The position numbers and the translations under genes are program-made. Shown here one piece after another: positions 1 through 5,010 of a stretch of 7,075 nucleotides of DNA. A model generated the notes under the pieces. That model had not been told where the DNA came from and ran no database searches. It saw nothing but the letters and a program-made list of their open reading frames with translations. The DNA lies in the NCBI GenBank assembly GCA_002503595.1, contig DASC01000014.1, forward strand, positions 1-7,075, written 5' to 3'. The stretch comes from Candidatus Methanogaster sp. UBA203 (GTDB lineage: Archaea > Halobacteriota > Methanosarcinia > Methanosarcinales > Methanogasteraceae). How positions within the stretch are numbered: the first letter of the stretch is position 1; each line of letters begins with the position of its first letter.

Positions 1-72
1 TTCTACTGCGTAGAATGTAAGATTGGATATTTCTTCGGTATCCAGCTCTTTGAAGTCCTTATCTTCCCTCAT
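1..72 (-). CDS. 5' end of an unrecognised gene leaving the window
   Basis: A minus-strand ATG at 72 opens a frame that stays open for 24 codons to the window edge, reading MREDKDFKELDTEEISNLTF and four more residues. The composition, charged with few rare residues, looks like coding sequence. I do not recognise the family and no Shine-Dalgarno sequence is visible. A TTAAAC stretch near 106-111 lies about 33 bases upstream and could be a TATA box. It would be divergent from the Phd-like antitoxin at 105-326. So little is visible that it could be chance. Confidence 0.3.
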   Translation of the reverse strand, partial: MREDKDFKELDTEEISNLTFYAVE

Positions 73-104
73 ACACAGTATAGGATGAGTCGAGTTATTG
101 GATA

Positions 105-326
105 ATGTTTAAGTGGTTCAAATACCATTTAATAATAGCAATGAACGAACTACTTCATGGAGAACATCGGGCAAGATGGGTTACCATCTCAAACGATGAA
201 TATGAGAGTATGAAATCAACCATTGAAGTACTCTCTGATAACGAACTTTTAAGGCAGATTCAGGAGAGCAGAGAAGATTACCGTCGTGGCAGATTCAAGA
301 AGTTATCCGAACTCATCGATAGCTAG
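105..326 (+). CDS. Phd/YefM-like antitoxin, possibly orphan
   Basis: The C-terminal two thirds match the Phd/YefM antitoxin pattern: a short strand (WVTIS), a DEYESMK helix, then IEVLSDNELLRQIQESRED and a basic GRFKKLSEL tail. In this family the N-terminal part binds operator DNA and the C-terminal helices wrap the RelE/ParE-type toxin. The N-terminal 24 residues do not look like a normal Phd fold, so the gene may be truncated or may start later. ATG 141 is an alternative start giving 61 residues, and the TTTAAG at 107-112 would then serve as its TATA box about 30 bases upstream. No toxin follows on this strand. Instead the gene converges on a RelE-like toxin on the other strand, and the two TAG stops overlap in CTAG at 323-326. 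Its own toxin is therefore lost or elsewhere, unless it acts on the convergent one. Confidence 0.65.
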   Translation: MFKWFKYHLIIAMNELLHGEHRARWVTISNDEYESMKSTIEVLSDNELLRQIQESREDYRRGRFKKLSELIDS

Positions 327-625
327 TGCTTTTGCATCTCGTCCTTATGTTTCAAAGCTACGATTAAGACGATTCGCTCTTCTTCATGAATTTCAAAGAG
401 CACTCTCCACCTTTTTTCAAGATAGATCTCCCAGATGTTAGAAAGAGGTTTTCTCAACGGCTTTCCGTAAACCGAGGGCTCCGTTTCGAGTTTTTGCAGT
501 TTTTTGTAGAATCTGTTGATGAGTTCTCTGTTTTTGAGGCGTTTCTTTACTTCATCCTGAATCTTACGCGGAACAACCACTTCATAACGACTTGTCGTTC
601 TTGTTTTGATGGTAAAAGGGCTCAT
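323..625 (-). CDS. RelE/ParE-family toxin
   Basis: This 100-residue basic protein has the RelE layout: an N-terminal helical part rich in Lys and Arg (KIQDEVKKRLKNRELINRFYKKLQKLE), a PLRKPLSNIWEIYLEKRWRVLFEI strand pair, and a final strand with ALKHKDE. RelE family toxins are usually ribosome-dependent mRNA endonucleases, while ParE members inhibit gyrase; the sequence alone does not settle which this is. I chose ATG 625 because AGAGG lies six bases upstream (632-636); the longer frame starting at TTG 643 has no such support. The small ORF at 627-863 ends one base before this start, so the two are probably translated as an operon with the toxin second. The gene ends at TAG, which overlaps the stop of the convergent Phd-like gene. 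If TAG were read through, 16 residues would be added before TAA. Confidence 0.8.
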   Translation of the reverse strand: MSPFTIKTRTTSRYEVVVPRKIQDEVKKRLKNRELINRFYKKLQKLETEPSVYGKPLRKPLSNIWEIYLEKRWRVLFEIHEEERIVLIVALKHKDEMQKH

Positions 626-626
626 T

Positions 627-863
627 TCATTCCTCTGTAACAAATATGTCTTTCATATACCTATAAACCTGATGCAGACGCTGTCTGAAAATCAAGTGAT
701 TTATCACCGCGGAGAACGCGGGGGCGCAGAGTTTCGAGACCCTTTTCAACCCTCTGCGTGGCTTTGCACACTCTGCGGCAGAATCCAAGGGCATGGCGAT
801 TTCACTGGAAAAATCGACAGTGCCATTATTATTTAAACTTAATCCGATTGTTTCTGGTTTCAT
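627..863 (-). CDS. Small protein upstream of RelE, probable antitoxin interrupted by a repeat
   Basis: ATG 863 has a good ribosome binding site (GGGAG, seven bases upstream). The frame encodes 78 residues and stops one base before the RelE-like toxin, which is the usual antitoxin position. I do not recognise the family. Residues 1-30 (MKPETIGLSLNNNGTVDFSS and on) look like an ordinary N-terminal strand region. Residues from about 29 to 53 are encoded by a GC-rich inverted repeat and are rich in Arg, Ala and Cys, unlike the rest. The last 25 residues (VYRYMKDIFVTEE at the end) resemble a helical toxin-binding tail. The repeat may have inserted in frame into an antitoxin gene. The product could be a working hybrid, a dead antitoxin, or not made at all. 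Confidence 0.5.
   Translation of the reverse strand: MKPETIGLSLNNNGTVDFSSEIAMPLDSAAECAKPRRGLKRVSKLCAPAFSAVINHLIFRQRLHQVYRYMKDIFVTEE
707..778. repeat. GC-rich imperfect inverted repeat
   Basis: The left arm (707-731, beginning CCGCGGAG and ending CGCAGAG) and the right arm (752-778, beginning CTCTGCG and ending CTCTGCGG) can pair at both ends of a stem, with a poorly paired middle and a loop of about 20 bases. It is strikingly GC-rich inside AT-rich DNA. Similar words (GCGGAG repeated next to GCAGAG) are, from memory, common in dispersed intergenic repeats of many environmental bacteria and archaea. Here it lies inside the frame upstream of the RelE toxin rather than between genes. Confidence 0.6.
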
Positions 864-1176
864 TTTTTGGCTCCCTTTATGATATGTATAATTAAATTCC
901 AAATTACAATTAATACAACGATTATATCAAGGTTCTTTAACGGCGCAATGATCTGTTTTATTGACATTTTATTATTTTTTCTACAATAGTAATTTAAAAA
1001 GTTTATCATATCATATAAAGCTTTATATATCTAACAGTTTGATAAAAGTAGGATCGTCTATTATTAACATTGGTTTGAGATCTTATAAATGTTGTTATAC
1101 CGGCTAATGCTATCGATACACTCTCGCTATACTATTGAAAGTACACAAAATTATACTAAAGTGGAGATTATAATAA
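864..1176. other. AT-rich intergenic region between divergent genes
   Basis: This stretch of about 310 bases holds no convincing ORF on either strand. It separates the leftward RelE operon from the rightward helix-turn-helix ORF and must carry the promoters of both. TATA-like runs are abundant, including TTTATATA at 1022-1029, TTTAATTATA on the minus strand near 888-897 and ATTATAC at 1150-1156, so no single one can be chosen. It also contains the palindrome at 1013-1028. GTGGAG at 1161-1166 is the likely ribosome binding site of the rightward ORF. Confidence 0.6.
1013..1028. repeat. 16-bp perfect palindrome with an outer dyad, possible operator
   Basis: ATATAAAGCTTTATAT is a perfect palindrome. 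It is flanked by TTTATCA at 1002-1008 and its reverse complement TGATAAA at 1040-1046, although the two dyads are not centred on exactly the same base. The position between a toxin operon and a helix-turn-helix gene fits an autoregulatory operator overlapping a promoter. In such AT-rich DNA short palindromes also arise by chance, so this is only suggestive. Confidence 0.35.
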
Positions 1177-1476
1177 TTGACTAAAACAAGTGAAGTTATG
1201 GGGATGTTGCAAGATACTACTACTACATCTGAAATAGTCGAAAAAGTTGGATGTAGTAAACAACTTGTTACACAATGTCACAAGAAAATGAAGGTTGATG
1301 AACCAGCAAACGATCTTAGTACGGATGAGGAAATGGATAACAAATACGAATATCGTTCTGCTTTAATCCACCTGTCGTTCACGTCCCAGCCCCTTCCGCC
1401 GCTTGTCATCCATCCGGTAGACCCAATCCCTGCTCCGGTACCGCTCCACGAGGCGGCTCGCCAGCTGATCCTCTGA
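1177..1476 (+). CDS. Helix-turn-helix ORF with a foreign, probably truncated C-terminus
   Basis: TTG 1177 has GTGGAG ten bases upstream. Residues 1-40 look like a real helix-turn-helix: a leading helix (KTSEVMGMLQD), TTSEIVEKVGCSK as helix, turn and recognition start, and QLVTQCHKKMK as the rest of the recognition helix. After an acidic linker to about residue 61, the frame runs into the antisense of the lipoate ligase gene (from 1363), and the protein becomes proline-rich and unconvincing until TGA at 1474-1476. Base composition changes sharply at the same point, about 1360. The original gene was probably cut there when the AT-rich segment joined this locus. The intact part may still bind DNA. 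It could instead be an inactive remnant. Confidence 0.45.
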   Translation: MTKTSEVMGMLQDTTTTSEIVEKVGCSKQLVTQCHKKMKVDEPANDLSTDEEMDNKYEYRSALIHLSFTSQPLPPLVIHPVDPIPAPVPLHEAARQLIL

Positions 1477-2169
1477 ATCAGTCAGCGCACCACGAACAGT
1501 GGTTACCCCAAGCGCATCCTCAAAACCCTTCTTCAGCACCTCAGGCACACCGCAAATGTCATAACCGCGTTGCCCGAGCAGATCAGAGAGCGTAATCATT
1601 CCATCCCTCGCATACCGAACATCCGCTGCCAGGTTATTTGTAGGGTCTTTCAGCACCCGATCCATCTCATCGAAATCAAAGTCCAGGAGGAGACTACCAT
1701 TGACAAGCACTGCACCGTCAAACCTGCCCTGTGCATTCCCTGAGATTTTCCGCCCACCCGAATAGACGGCGTTACGAGCAGGTTCAATTGCACCGTCGCA
1801 ACCAAGAGCCTCAAGCGCTGATACCACTCCACCAAGGACACGCGAATATGCGTTTTGGATGTCCGGTGGTATCACACCACCCGCCTCGCGTCCGATAACG
1901 GAAAAAAGAATCTGGTTCTCATCACAAAACCCGCATCCACCTCCAAGCACCCGCCGTATCACCTGGATATCGTTTGCCACGCAGTAATCCTCGTGTATCT
2001 CATCTTCCACGTACTGGTGGTATCCAAGATACACGACCGGGGTTCTGACACGCCAGAAGAGAATCGTCTCATCGACCCTGCCAGCGCCAACATGTTTCGC
2101 TATCGATTCAAAGAGTGCTGCGCTGTAGTAACCGTCGATTCTGCCGGCATCGATGAATCTCCATGTCAT
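1363..2169 (-). CDS. Lipoate-protein ligase A family protein
   Basis: A 268-residue member of the BPL/LplA/LipB superfamily, which attaches lipoate to a lysine of a carrier protein through lipoyl-AMP. Visible motifs are RRVLGGGCGFCDENQ at 72-86 (the nucleotide- and lipoate-binding loop, usually RRxSGGGAVxHD) and ARN followed by GRKISGNAQ at 131-147, with the conserved lysine at 141. A C-terminal LplB-like region ends in ERYRSRDWVYRM, as in full ligases. The ARN sequence, lacking the catalytic cysteine that LipM octanoyltransferases carry just before GRK, argues for a ligase. The loop carries two cysteines (79 and 82), with Cys82 where the usual histidine lies; this is unusual. Its ATG overlaps the TGA of the upstream flavoprotein as ATGA, and GAGGAG lies eight bases upstream. 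It may be the sLpl-type partner of that flavoprotein. Confidence 0.85.
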   Translation of the reverse strand: MTWRFIDAGRIDGYYSAALFESIAKHVGAGRVDETILFWRVRTPVVYLGYHQYVEDEIHEDYCVANDIQVIRRVLGGGCGFCDENQILFSVIGREAGGVIPPDIQNAYSRVLGGVVSALEALGCDGAIEPARNAVYSGGRKISGNAQGRFDGAVLVNGSLLLDFDFDEMDRVLKDPTNNLAADVRYARDGMITLSDLLGQRGYDICGVPEVLKKGFEDALGVTTVRGALTDSEDQLASRLVERYRSRDWVYRMDDKRRKGLGRERQVD

Positions 2170-3212
2170 GCCCAGTACTCCTCAAACGTCACCCATACTT
2201 CGGGCAGATGTCGCTGCAACAACTCGTTTGAAGCACAATAGCGATCCAGCTTCTTTCTCTTCTCAAGTGATCTGGCAAGCGGTCTTCCAAGAAGCCTGCC
2301 AATCCTGGTTTCATACTGCCCGAGCAGTGTCGTGTCGTCATTTTCAAGGGCATTGATTATTGTTTTCCCTGCGATCTCGCCTGCCAGCATCGCATTATTG
2401 ATGCCCGCACCCGTGACCGGGTCCGCCATTCCGGAACTGTCGCCCACAAGCAGGACATTTCCGTAGCAGAGCTTCTCCCGAAGTCCGTCTATGGGAAGAG
2501 CGCCTGCCATGTATTTGGTTCTCTCTCCGCTGAGCCGCTCTGCCACAGAGGACTCGCTGATGAAGGCATCCAGGTATTTGTGCGGGGACCTGGAACCTGC
2601 AACGGTTGTCCCCAGACCAACTTTCGCGGAGTTGTGACCTATGGGGTAGACCCATACGTATCCGCCGGGCGCATAATCCGCATCAAAGAATATCTCGCAG
2701 GTATCCGGTTCTGGCAACGGCTCGATTCCCCTCAGGTGATACTGGGCGCAAAATGCGGCTCTCTGCCTTCTCTCACCCAGAAGCGATGCAACCCTTGAAA
2801 AGACACCATCTGCGCCGACGATGATCGTCCCGAAAGCCTCGCCACCGCGAAATCTGACACAGTCGCCGGTCAGATCGATCAGCGGAGATTGCCATCTGAT
2901 GTGTGCACCCGATTCTTCCGCCGCTATCGCAAGCGCCATATCAAAGGACGATCTGTCAACCACGAAACCGTTTAATTGAAAGTCATGAAAAGACATATCC
3001 GGAAAATATGTGCGCATTTTTCTTATTTTTGACTGGATGGTGCAGCAACGGGGCAGTTCGATGTTAATGGTGTTGCCGATATATCCTGCACAGGGTGACC
3101 TGCATGATGAGTCTTTTTCCAGCACCAGTACACGATATCCTGCCTGAGCCACCGCCGCTGCAGTAACCGACCCGGCAGGACCCGCACCCGATACTATCAG
3201 GTCATAGTTCAT
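2166..3212 (-). CDS. Geranylgeranyl-reductase-like FAD-dependent oxidoreductase (LipT candidate)
   Basis: A full-length 348-residue flavoprotein of the geranylgeranyl reductase family. Motifs in order: the Rossmann FAD site GAGPAGS at 9-15 with the ribose-binding glutamate at 32; SPCAG at 39-43, the family's cysteine motif; DRSSFDMALA at 86-95; GADGVFSRVA at 133-142; the substrate-side GGYVWVYP at 183-190; and the second FAD motif GDSSGMADPVTGAG at 257-270. In archaea most relatives saturate the isoprenoid chains of membrane lipids. Here the gene overlaps a lipoate ligase gene by four bases. Flavoproteins of this family (LipT) accompany sLpl ligases and LipS1/LipS2 lipoate synthases near Hdr-like genes in known lipoate assembly clusters. 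A role in lipoate metabolism is therefore my preferred inference, with lipid reduction as the alternative. No lipS genes are in the window. A TATA box about 28 bases upstream suggests a leaderless transcript. Confidence 0.85.
   Translation of the reverse strand: MNYDLIVSGAGPAGSVTAAAVAQAGYRVLVLEKDSSCRSPCAGYIGNTINIELPRCCTIQSKIRKMRTYFPDMSFHDFQLNGFVVDRSSFDMALAIAAEESGAHIRWQSPLIDLTGDCVRFRGGEAFGTIIVGADGVFSRVASLLGERRQRAAFCAQYHLRGIEPLPEPDTCEIFFDADYAPGGYVWVYPIGHNSAKVGLGTTVAGSRSPHKYLDAFISESSVAERLSGERTKYMAGALPIDGLREKLCYGNVLLVGDSSGMADPVTGAGINNAMLAGEIAGKTIINALENDDTTLLGQYETRIGRLLGRPLARSLEKRKKLDRYCASNELLQRHLPEVWVTFEEYWA
2178..2183 (-). promoter_or_regulatory. Ribosome binding site of the lipoate ligase gene
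   Basis: GAGGAG inside the last codons of the flavoprotein gene lies eight bases before the ligase ATG. Together with the ATGA overlap it fixes the ligase start and indicates coupled translation of the pair. Confidence 0.7.
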
Positions 3213-3234
3213 CAGTTGTGTATCTCAAGAATGT

Positions 3235-3247
3235 GGTATTTAAAGGG
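3235..3247 (-). promoter_or_regulatory. Archaeal promoter of the flavoprotein-ligase operon
   Basis: On the minus strand CCC, then TTTAAATA (3244 to 3237), then CC makes a good TATA box. Its centre is about 28 bases before the ATG at 3212. Archaeal transcription starts about 25 bases downstream of the box, so the mRNA would begin at or next to the start codon. No Shine-Dalgarno sequence is seen, which agrees with leaderless translation. Confidence 0.6.
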
Positions 3248-3363
3248 TGGGGTGCCGGTGCTTGCTGATATGGAGGTCTTCGAGGTCTGTTACTTCTGAT
3301 AATGCACTGTGGGGGCTTTTTCGTGTTTGACCAGAGGTCATGGATGGACGAATATCGTGCCCT

Positions 3364-3745
3364 TCACTCCTTTCTTTTCTTCGCACCCTTCACAGCCTTC
3401 GCCACCACCTGCTCGGAAAACACATTCAAGATATGCTTCTCGTACTGCGCTGTCTCGATATGTGAATACCTGATAGGCAACTTAAACGCCTTTGTCTCCT
3501 TCTTCAGCTGACTATAAAGACCCTTCGACCCCGAGGTCAACGCCTCATCAGTCGTGCCCTCGGGTCAGCATCACGTCACCGGCGCCTGACTCAAAAGCAT
3601 GACCCACGATGTCCGCATCCAGCAGATGAATCGATGACACCTGAATGATCCTGATCAAAGGAGAATACTGCGTCCCGTTGACGCCAGCAAGATCCGCCGC
3701 CGCATACGCCACGGGGTCGGGTCGATGTACACGATCACAAACCCC
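3364..3745 (-). pseudogene. Decayed second copy of the hdrA 3' end (MvhD-like domain)
   Basis: The minus strand repeats the coding sequence of the last 130 or so HdrA residues, recognisable as VIVYIDP, then AYAAADLAGVN, TQYSPLIR, SSIHLLDADIVGHAFESGAG, KETKAFKLPIRYSHIETAQY and LNVFSEQV. It ends at TGA 3366-3364, close to the position where hdrA itself stops. Aligned by eye, 3565-3708 differs from 4841-4984 at about 13 of 144 positions. It cannot be translated as one frame. There are five extra bases just after the IDP codons and one extra base after VML, plus an in-frame six-base loss near the end. There is no start or ferredoxin region, so it is a fragment. It begins where the PIN toxin ends, and the toxin's TGA is made from the GTGATC of this copy. 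Confidence 0.85.
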
Positions 3746-3941
3746 CAGCTTCCAATGCCAAAATCAACTTCTGACAAAGTCTGGAACTTATCCAGATGTC
3801 TTTGCGCTTCTTTATTTCTCCAAGACACTCTTTCAGTTGAGATTTGGAAATCAACTCCCTCTGATACAGTTCGATCAGAACACCCAGCGTCCCTTTCAAT
3901 GTCGTAGCAGCTGACATCTTCAAAAGATTCTTTTCTGCCAC
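3735..3941 (-). CDS. C-terminal part of the DUF3368 PIN toxin, in frame after a TAG
   Basis: Sixty-eight codons continue the PIN toxin in exactly the same frame after the TAG at 3944-3942, starting VAEKNLLKM and then TLKGTLGVLIELYQRELIS. In DUF3368 PIN proteins the LLIDD motif is followed by a short RxxAE segment, a GTLGVL strand and helix, and a C-terminal part like DIWISSRL and its helix. All of these are present here in order, with no shift. With the TAG read through, the protein is 183 residues, a normal or slightly long size for the family. The last residues (GL) and the TGA come from the adjoining hdrA remnant. Alone this piece has no plausible start. Confidence 0.7.
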   Translation of the reverse strand: MAEKNLLKMSAATTLKGTLGVLIELYQRELISKSQLKECLGEIKKRKDIWISSRLCQKLILALEAGGL

Positions 3942-3944
3942 CTA
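3942..3944 (-). other. In-frame TAG within the PIN toxin gene
   Basis: The codons around it read GAT GCT TGT TAG GTG GCA GAA, that is DAC-TAG-VAE. The family consensus at this place is an Arg- or Lys-rich segment before the alanine-glutamate pair, so TAG stands where a basic residue is common. Both flanks are in the same frame and match the same domain. This makes the codon either a translated TAG or a single nonsense mutation. Confidence 0.8.
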
Positions 3945-4286
3945 ACAAGCATCAAAGTCATCAATGAGAAGATAATCAGCAGAAATCTGTAAAGCCACCC
4001 TTATCGCCTCTAATTCACCTCGATGCAATTCAGAAGACAGATCCAGCGGAACTTCTTCTGTTTCATCCGACGGGAAAATTACAATCTGTCCACTCCGGCA
4101 GAATTTATCCACTTCTGCCGCATCTCGGGATCCAATGACCAAACCTACCGCCACCACCTCACGATAAACCGTTTCTGATATGATGAGTGTCGTATAAATC
4201 GAAAACACCCTGTAGAGAACTCCGAGCTTTGCCGGCGCCATCAAGGGACCTGAGTCAGAAACAGCAGTTATTTTTGCCATTTTCAC
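3942..4286 (-). CDS. DUF3368 PIN-domain toxin, N-terminal part up to an in-frame TAG
   Basis: PIN-domain RNase of the DUF3368 group, the usual toxin partner of UPF0175 antitoxins; such toxins cut RNA using a metal held by acidic residues. The candidates here are Asp11 (AVSDSGPL), Glu91 (LHRGELEAI) and Asp109/Asp110 (YLLIDD). GTG 4286 overlaps the antitoxin TGA as GTGA, while ATG 4280 starts two bases after that stop. Either is possible, and no Shine-Dalgarno is visible, so translation is probably coupled. The frame meets TAG at 3944-3942 just after LLIDDFDAC, where relatives continue with an RxxAE sequence. The rest of the domain follows in frame in 3941-3735. If TAG stops translation, the toxin lacks its final strand and helices and is probably inactive. 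Confidence 0.8.
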   Translation of the reverse strand: MKMAKITAVSDSGPLMAPAKLGVLYRVFSIYTTLIISETVYREVVAVGLVIGSRDAAEVDKFCRSGQIVIFPSDETEEVPLDLSSELHRGELEAIRVALQISADYLLIDDFDAC

Positions 4287-4567
4287 AGGTTGACTGCCAT
4301 TTTTGGAGTTATTACAGATTCAAAGAGTGATTCATCGCATTTGGGTTCTAATCCATGAGCATAAGCAATTGGTATCATTTCCCGGATGGAAATGCCTGCC
4401 AGTTCGGCAACTTTCGCCAGAGACGCGCCACCTCTCTTGTATCTCTTTATCGCTCTTTCTATCCGGAACTGCTTCAACCCCAATTTCAGGATTTCACAGA
4501 CGGACGAGTCCTCCACAGGGAGCGTCTCTGCCAGATAGTCCGGCAATTGGAGTGTGGTTATTTTCAT
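4283..4567 (-). CDS. UPF0175-family antitoxin
   Basis: A 94-residue protein beginning MKITTLQLPDYLAETLP. Residues 25-43 form a helix (EILKLGLKQFRIERAIKRY), followed by the UPF0175 hallmark GGASLAKVAELAGISIREMI at 47-66, a helix-turn-helix, and an AYAHGLEP turn. Relatives are antitoxins for DUF3368 PIN toxins and probably regulate their own operon. I chose ATG 4567 over the longer frame from 4696, because that extension is an alternate reading of the hdrA 3' end. The start also lies 28 bases from a TATA box at 4591-4600. Its TGA overlaps or abuts the toxin start. The pair lies between two copies of the hdrA 3' end. Confidence 0.85.
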   Translation of the reverse strand: MKITTLQLPDYLAETLPVEDSSVCEILKLGLKQFRIERAIKRYKRGGASLAKVAELAGISIREMIPIAYAHGLEPKCDESLFESVITPKMAVNL

Positions 4568-4590
4568 GGTTTCTGATCTGTTTTTAGATA

Positions 4591-4600
4591 GTATAAATTT
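4591..4600 (-). promoter_or_regulatory. Promoter of the PIN toxin-antitoxin operon
   Basis: AAATTTATAC on the minus strand has its centre about 28 bases before the antitoxin ATG at 4567, again predicting a leaderless mRNA. It lies in the 58 bases between hdrA and the antitoxin, so the module has its own promoter and need not depend on hdrA transcription. Confidence 0.5.
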
Positions 4601-4625
4601 ATTACAGGATGGAACAGTTTTTGAG

Positions 4626-5010
4626 CTACTCCGCCCTCTTTTTTCCTTTCTTCGTACTCTTCGCAGCCTTCGCCGCCACCTGCTCTGAAAACACATTCAG
4701 CAGATTCATCAGCTTCTCGTACTGCGCTGTCTCGATGTGCGAATACCGGATCGGCAACTTAAACGCCTTCGTCTCCTTCTTCAGCCGACTGTAAAGATCC
4801 TTCGACCTCGAAGTGAGCGCCTCATCAGTCGTTCCCTCAATCAGCATCACGCCGCCGGCGCCTGACTCAAAAGCGTGACCCACGATATCCGCATCCAGCA
4901 GATGAATCGATGGCACCTGAATGAACCTGATGAGCGGCGAATACTGCGTCCTGTTGACACCAGCAAGATCAGCCGCCGCATACGCAGCAGGATCGATGTA
5001 CACGATCACA
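4626..5010 (-). repeat. hdrA: Direct repeat, intact copy (hdrA 3' end)
   Basis: This is the functional copy of the roughly 380-bp sequence also present, decayed, at 3364-3745 in the same orientation. Similarity begins near the hdrA stop and ends around the codons for GVIVYID. Outside these limits no similarity is seen. The two copies bracket the PIN toxin-antitoxin module. Confidence 0.8.

Noticed and set aside
1855..2241. 128-residue plus-strand ORF opposite the lipoate ligase
   Set aside because: It is antisense to conserved ligase motifs and has neither a ribosome site nor a recognisable domain.
3302..3511. Plus-strand ORF of 69 residues, with a similar one at 4609-4794
   Set aside because: The two resemble each other only because both are antisense to the two copies of the hdrA 3' end.
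3655..3948. 97-residue minus-strand ORF across the PIN toxin and hdrA remnant
   Set aside because: It joins an out-of-frame reading of the toxin to a frameshifted piece of the hdrA copy, so it is a chance frame.
4568..4696. N-terminal extension of the UPF0175 antitoxin starting at 4696
   Set aside because: It is an alternate frame of the hdrA 3' end, very rich in Arg and Lys. ATG 4567 fits the family start and lies at the right distance from a TATA box.
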